NCBI GenBank assembly: GCA_031292355.1
Contig: JARLHI010000054.1
Coordinates: 62,001 to 126,000 of the forward strand
From: Candidatus Obscuribacterales bacterium
GTDB lineage: Bacteria > Cyanobacteriota > Vampirovibrionia > Obscuribacterales > Obscuribacteraceae
DNA: 64,000 nucleotides
Reading direction: 5' to 3'
Each line of letters opens with the position of its first letter. Position 1 is the first letter of the stretch. The position numbers and the translations under genes were made by a program. Shown one piece after another: positions 62,172 to 64,000 of this stretch. Below the pieces are notes generated by a model, which had not been told where the DNA came from, made no database searches, and saw nothing but the letters and a program-made list of their open reading frames with translations.

Positions 62172-63891
62172 GATTAGCCTCAGACAACTGTGGTAGAGCC
62201 TCGCTCAATGAATTCTTTAAATCACCAACGACAGCAAAAGCAATGCTGTCAGGGTCTTTTTCATTGCGTGTTTCTGATTCAACAATGCATTGCTGAAAAT
62301 TTGGCGAATCAGATAAATTCACTGTCAGTTCTGAAATACTTTTGAAGTCTGTTGCATGTCCTTGAATTCTCAATTTCTCGCCATCGAAAACAATCGCTTC
62401 CATCTGCACAGTATTTGGTGTCTTAGTGCGAATTTCGTCGAGAACACTTGACCAATGCTGCGATTTTTTGACGATAGCATCAAGCAATTTTTTCTTGGAA
62501 GTCAGAATGCTGTTGCTTTGCTTCAAATTATTCAAAGCGCCTAATTCTTTGCGATTTTCAGTTTCTTCAAGAGTTAACTTAGCAATCGAGCGATCTTTGG
62601 CAGGCAGATCAAAATGCACCAAATAAGCCCAGTAAGCTAGTGTCAGAACAAGAACAGCGATGCTTGCAGTGAGGGCCGGCTTAAACCAGGGAAGAGGACG
62701 CATTTCAGGTGAAATGACCATCGTCTTGCGCTCATCAAATAAAAGCGGCAAACGGCCTTCCTTATTTAAATCCAGATTGACAGTGAACGAAGGATTCCAA
62801 CCAGGTTCAATCGAAGAGCCAACGAGCGCCGAAAGTATGGGGCGCATGCTGTCTAAAATCAGGTCGGGCTCGAAAACAAGATCGCGCATGGGATCAGCAA
62901 CGATTGTGCGAATATTCATGCGGTTAGAGATGTATTGATCGAGATTTTGAATCAAACAACCAGGACCAGTAAGCAAAATTTGGTCGACCTTGACGTCACC
63001 CACTTGAGATTTATAGAAATCCAGCGAGCGCAACAGTTCGTCGGCGATGTCACTGAATATGGTGCGAGCCACCTGCGCGGCCTGTCCCATGCGCACATCT
63101 GTTGGTGGCAAACCAAAGAGCACTATTTCCGGCAAAAGATCGAGCGCCTCATCGTAGTGGATGCCCAGGCTGCGCGAAACAGCCTCAGTCAGTGTGTCCA
63201 TGCCGAGCATCACGGAACGTCCAAACAGAGGCATCGCACTTCTGACGATATTAATATCGGTAGCGTCGTGCCGAATATTGGCAATCAAAGAAAGATGGCC
63301 GCTTGAGCCAAGATAACCAGCAAGTGCCAGGCTGCGCACAACCGATAGCGATGAGATATCGACACGGCCCAGTTTTACACCAGCGGCATCGGCCATGCGC
63401 CAGTAAGACTCAATAATAGAGCGCTGAACAGCTGCAAGGATGATATCTATACGCCTAACGCCATCGCTGTCGGTGCGCTCGGTAGCAGGCATGGCCGACC
63501 AGTCAATATTGGCGTCTTCTATCGGAAAGGGGACATGATTGGTTGCTTCTTGCGTCACCACATCCGCTAATTCTTCAGGTGGCATGCCAACTGGCACAGG
63601 CATCAAACGAATAACCACAGCCTGCGCAGGTATTGCCACATTGATAATTGGTGTAGGACCACCTGGTGGCACATGCGCATTCGCCAGCAAATCAAGGACG
63701 ATGGTGCCAACAACTTCAGGATCAGCGATGATTCCTTCACGAGTGGAATTACCAGGAGTAGGCGAGCAGGCAAAGCGAGCAACTTCTATACCAGCCCTGG
63801 TTTTCTCCATCTGGATGAGCGTGATACTGTCGCTGTTTATATCAACGGCAAGAACCGGTCCCTTTTTTTTGCCAAAGCTAAACACGGTCAT
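62161..63891 (-). CDS. PilM-PilN fusion, type IV pilus assembly
   Basis: 576 residues. Residues 1-370 are PilM, an actin-like ATPase: GPVLAVDINSDSITLIQMEK, VIRLMPVPVGMPPEELADVV, QEATNHVPFPIEDA and QILLTGPGCLIQNLDQYI. After a linker comes a membrane span at about 405-425 (FKPALTASIAVLVLTLAYWA), a coiled coil, and a PilN domain (WSSVLDEIRTKTPNTVQMEA, IRGHATD-like IQGHATDFKSISEL). PilM and PilN are usually separate proteins joined by the PilN N-terminus binding PilM; here they are one chain. The operon starts here; 63892-64000 shows no other gene. Confidence 0.85.
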   Translation of the reverse strand: MTVFSFGKKKGPVLAVDINSDSITLIQMEKTRAGIEVARFACSPTPGNSTREGIIADPEVVGTIVLDLLANAHVPPGGPTPIINVAIPAQAVVIRLMPVPVGMPPEELADVVTQEATNHVPFPIEDANIDWSAMPATERTDSDGVRRIDIILAAVQRSIIESYWRMADAAGVKLGRVDISSLSVVRSLALAGYLGSSGHLSLIANIRHDATDINIVRSAMPLFGRSVMLGMDTLTEAVSRSLGIHYDEALDLLPEIVLFGLPPTDVRMGQAAQVARTIFSDIADELLRSLDFYKSQVGDVKVDQILLTGPGCLIQNLDQYISNRMNIRTIVADPMRDLVFEPDLILDSMRPILSALVGSSIEPGWNPSFTVNLDLNKEGRLPLLFDERKTMVISPEMRPLPWFKPALTASIAVLVLTLAYWAYLVHFDLPAKDRSIAKLTLEETENRKELGALNNLKQSNSILTSKKKLLDAIVKKSQHWSSVLDEIRTKTPNTVQMEAIVFDGEKLRIQGHATDFKSISELTVNLSDSPNFQQCIVESETRNEKDPDSIAFAVVGDLKNSLSEALPQLSEANHGP

Positions 63892-64000
63892 ATCCCTTCA
63901 ATAGCTTTTGATGATTACCTGGTCCTAGCCTTGATGTCCTTAATTCTACAAGCTTAACGATGTAATATCGGCGAATTCCGCACTTGTTCCATTAAAGCGC

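Noticed and set aside
1..64000. tRNA or rRNA genes
   Set aside because: I looked through the intergenic gaps for cloverleaf arms and conserved rRNA words and saw none. A covariance-model scan would be needed to exclude degenerate or intron-bearing tRNAs.

Overview
The window comes from a moderately AT-rich bacterium. It has a cyanobacterium-type mannose-1-phosphate guanylyltransferase/phosphomutase fusion, type IV pilus genes, cytochrome bd, many kinesin-light-chain-type TPR proteins and a TPR-caspase, but no photosynthesis genes. This fits a non-photosynthetic relative of Cyanobacteria (Vampirovibrionia/Melainabacteria, Obscuribacterales-like). That placement is inferred from gene content only; no rRNA, tRNA or other clean phylogenetic marker is present. 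Most of the window is ordinary chromosome: short operons, many convergent pairs, and good Shine-Dalgarno sites that often favour an internal start.

Layout. 1-16 kb: TPR membrane protein (cut by the window edge), an exported guanine deaminase, an Rsm22-like methyltransferase, a Tat-exported GH67 alpha-glucuronidase, PadR regulator plus carotenoid oxygenase, a TPR-caspase followed by decayed copies of its own 3' end, a class II aaRS-like protein with a GNAT enzyme, and two exported proteins. 16-23 kb: ddl, a ferritin-like protein with a 30-residue membrane peptide, a stress cluster (dnaK, glycine-zipper protein, uspA, broken second usp), then an epimerase/hydrolase pair. 23-32 kb: ketopantoate-reductase-like gene, a HTH/PIN toxin-antitoxin pair, gpsA, a GT4 glycosyltransferase and the sugar-nucleotide fusion gene. 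32-39 kb: small and uncharacterised proteins, a SUFU-domain protein and cydAB. 39-44 kb: response regulator, soluble histidine kinase and a neighbour that appears to share the kinase's central domain. 44-47 kb: biotin carrier, HMG-CoA lyase and enoyl-CoA hydratase (same order as Bacillus yngHB-yngG-yngF), then mobA. 47-60 kb: hydrolase, VOC protein, WG-repeat protein, DHFR-like reductase, VIT/VWA membrane protein, TPR protein, TfoX-N, and a Tat phosphoesterase overlapping a CuA-type cupredoxin. 60-64 kb: pilMN(fused)-pilO-pilP.

The most interesting pattern is recurrent duplication of gene 3' ends. Three genes (TPR-caspase, epimerase, ketopantoate-reductase-like) have a second, diverged copy of their last 25-40 codons lying downstream in the same orientation. 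In two cases the DNA between the intact end and the displaced end is a cargo: a 1.4 kb toxin-antitoxin operon and a 3.8 kb dnaK-usp stress cluster. In the third almost nothing lies between. Further orphan tail-like fragments lie in other intergenic gaps (4.7-4.95 kb, 55.0-55.3 kb, perhaps 1.8-1.9 kb). This looks like insertion of cargo at gene 3' ends with replacement of the coding end, and no integrase is visible. Two phased operator-like arrays stand out: five 9-bp units before the antitoxin gene, and four TTCGCGCA units at about 21-bp spacing before a broken HTH gene.
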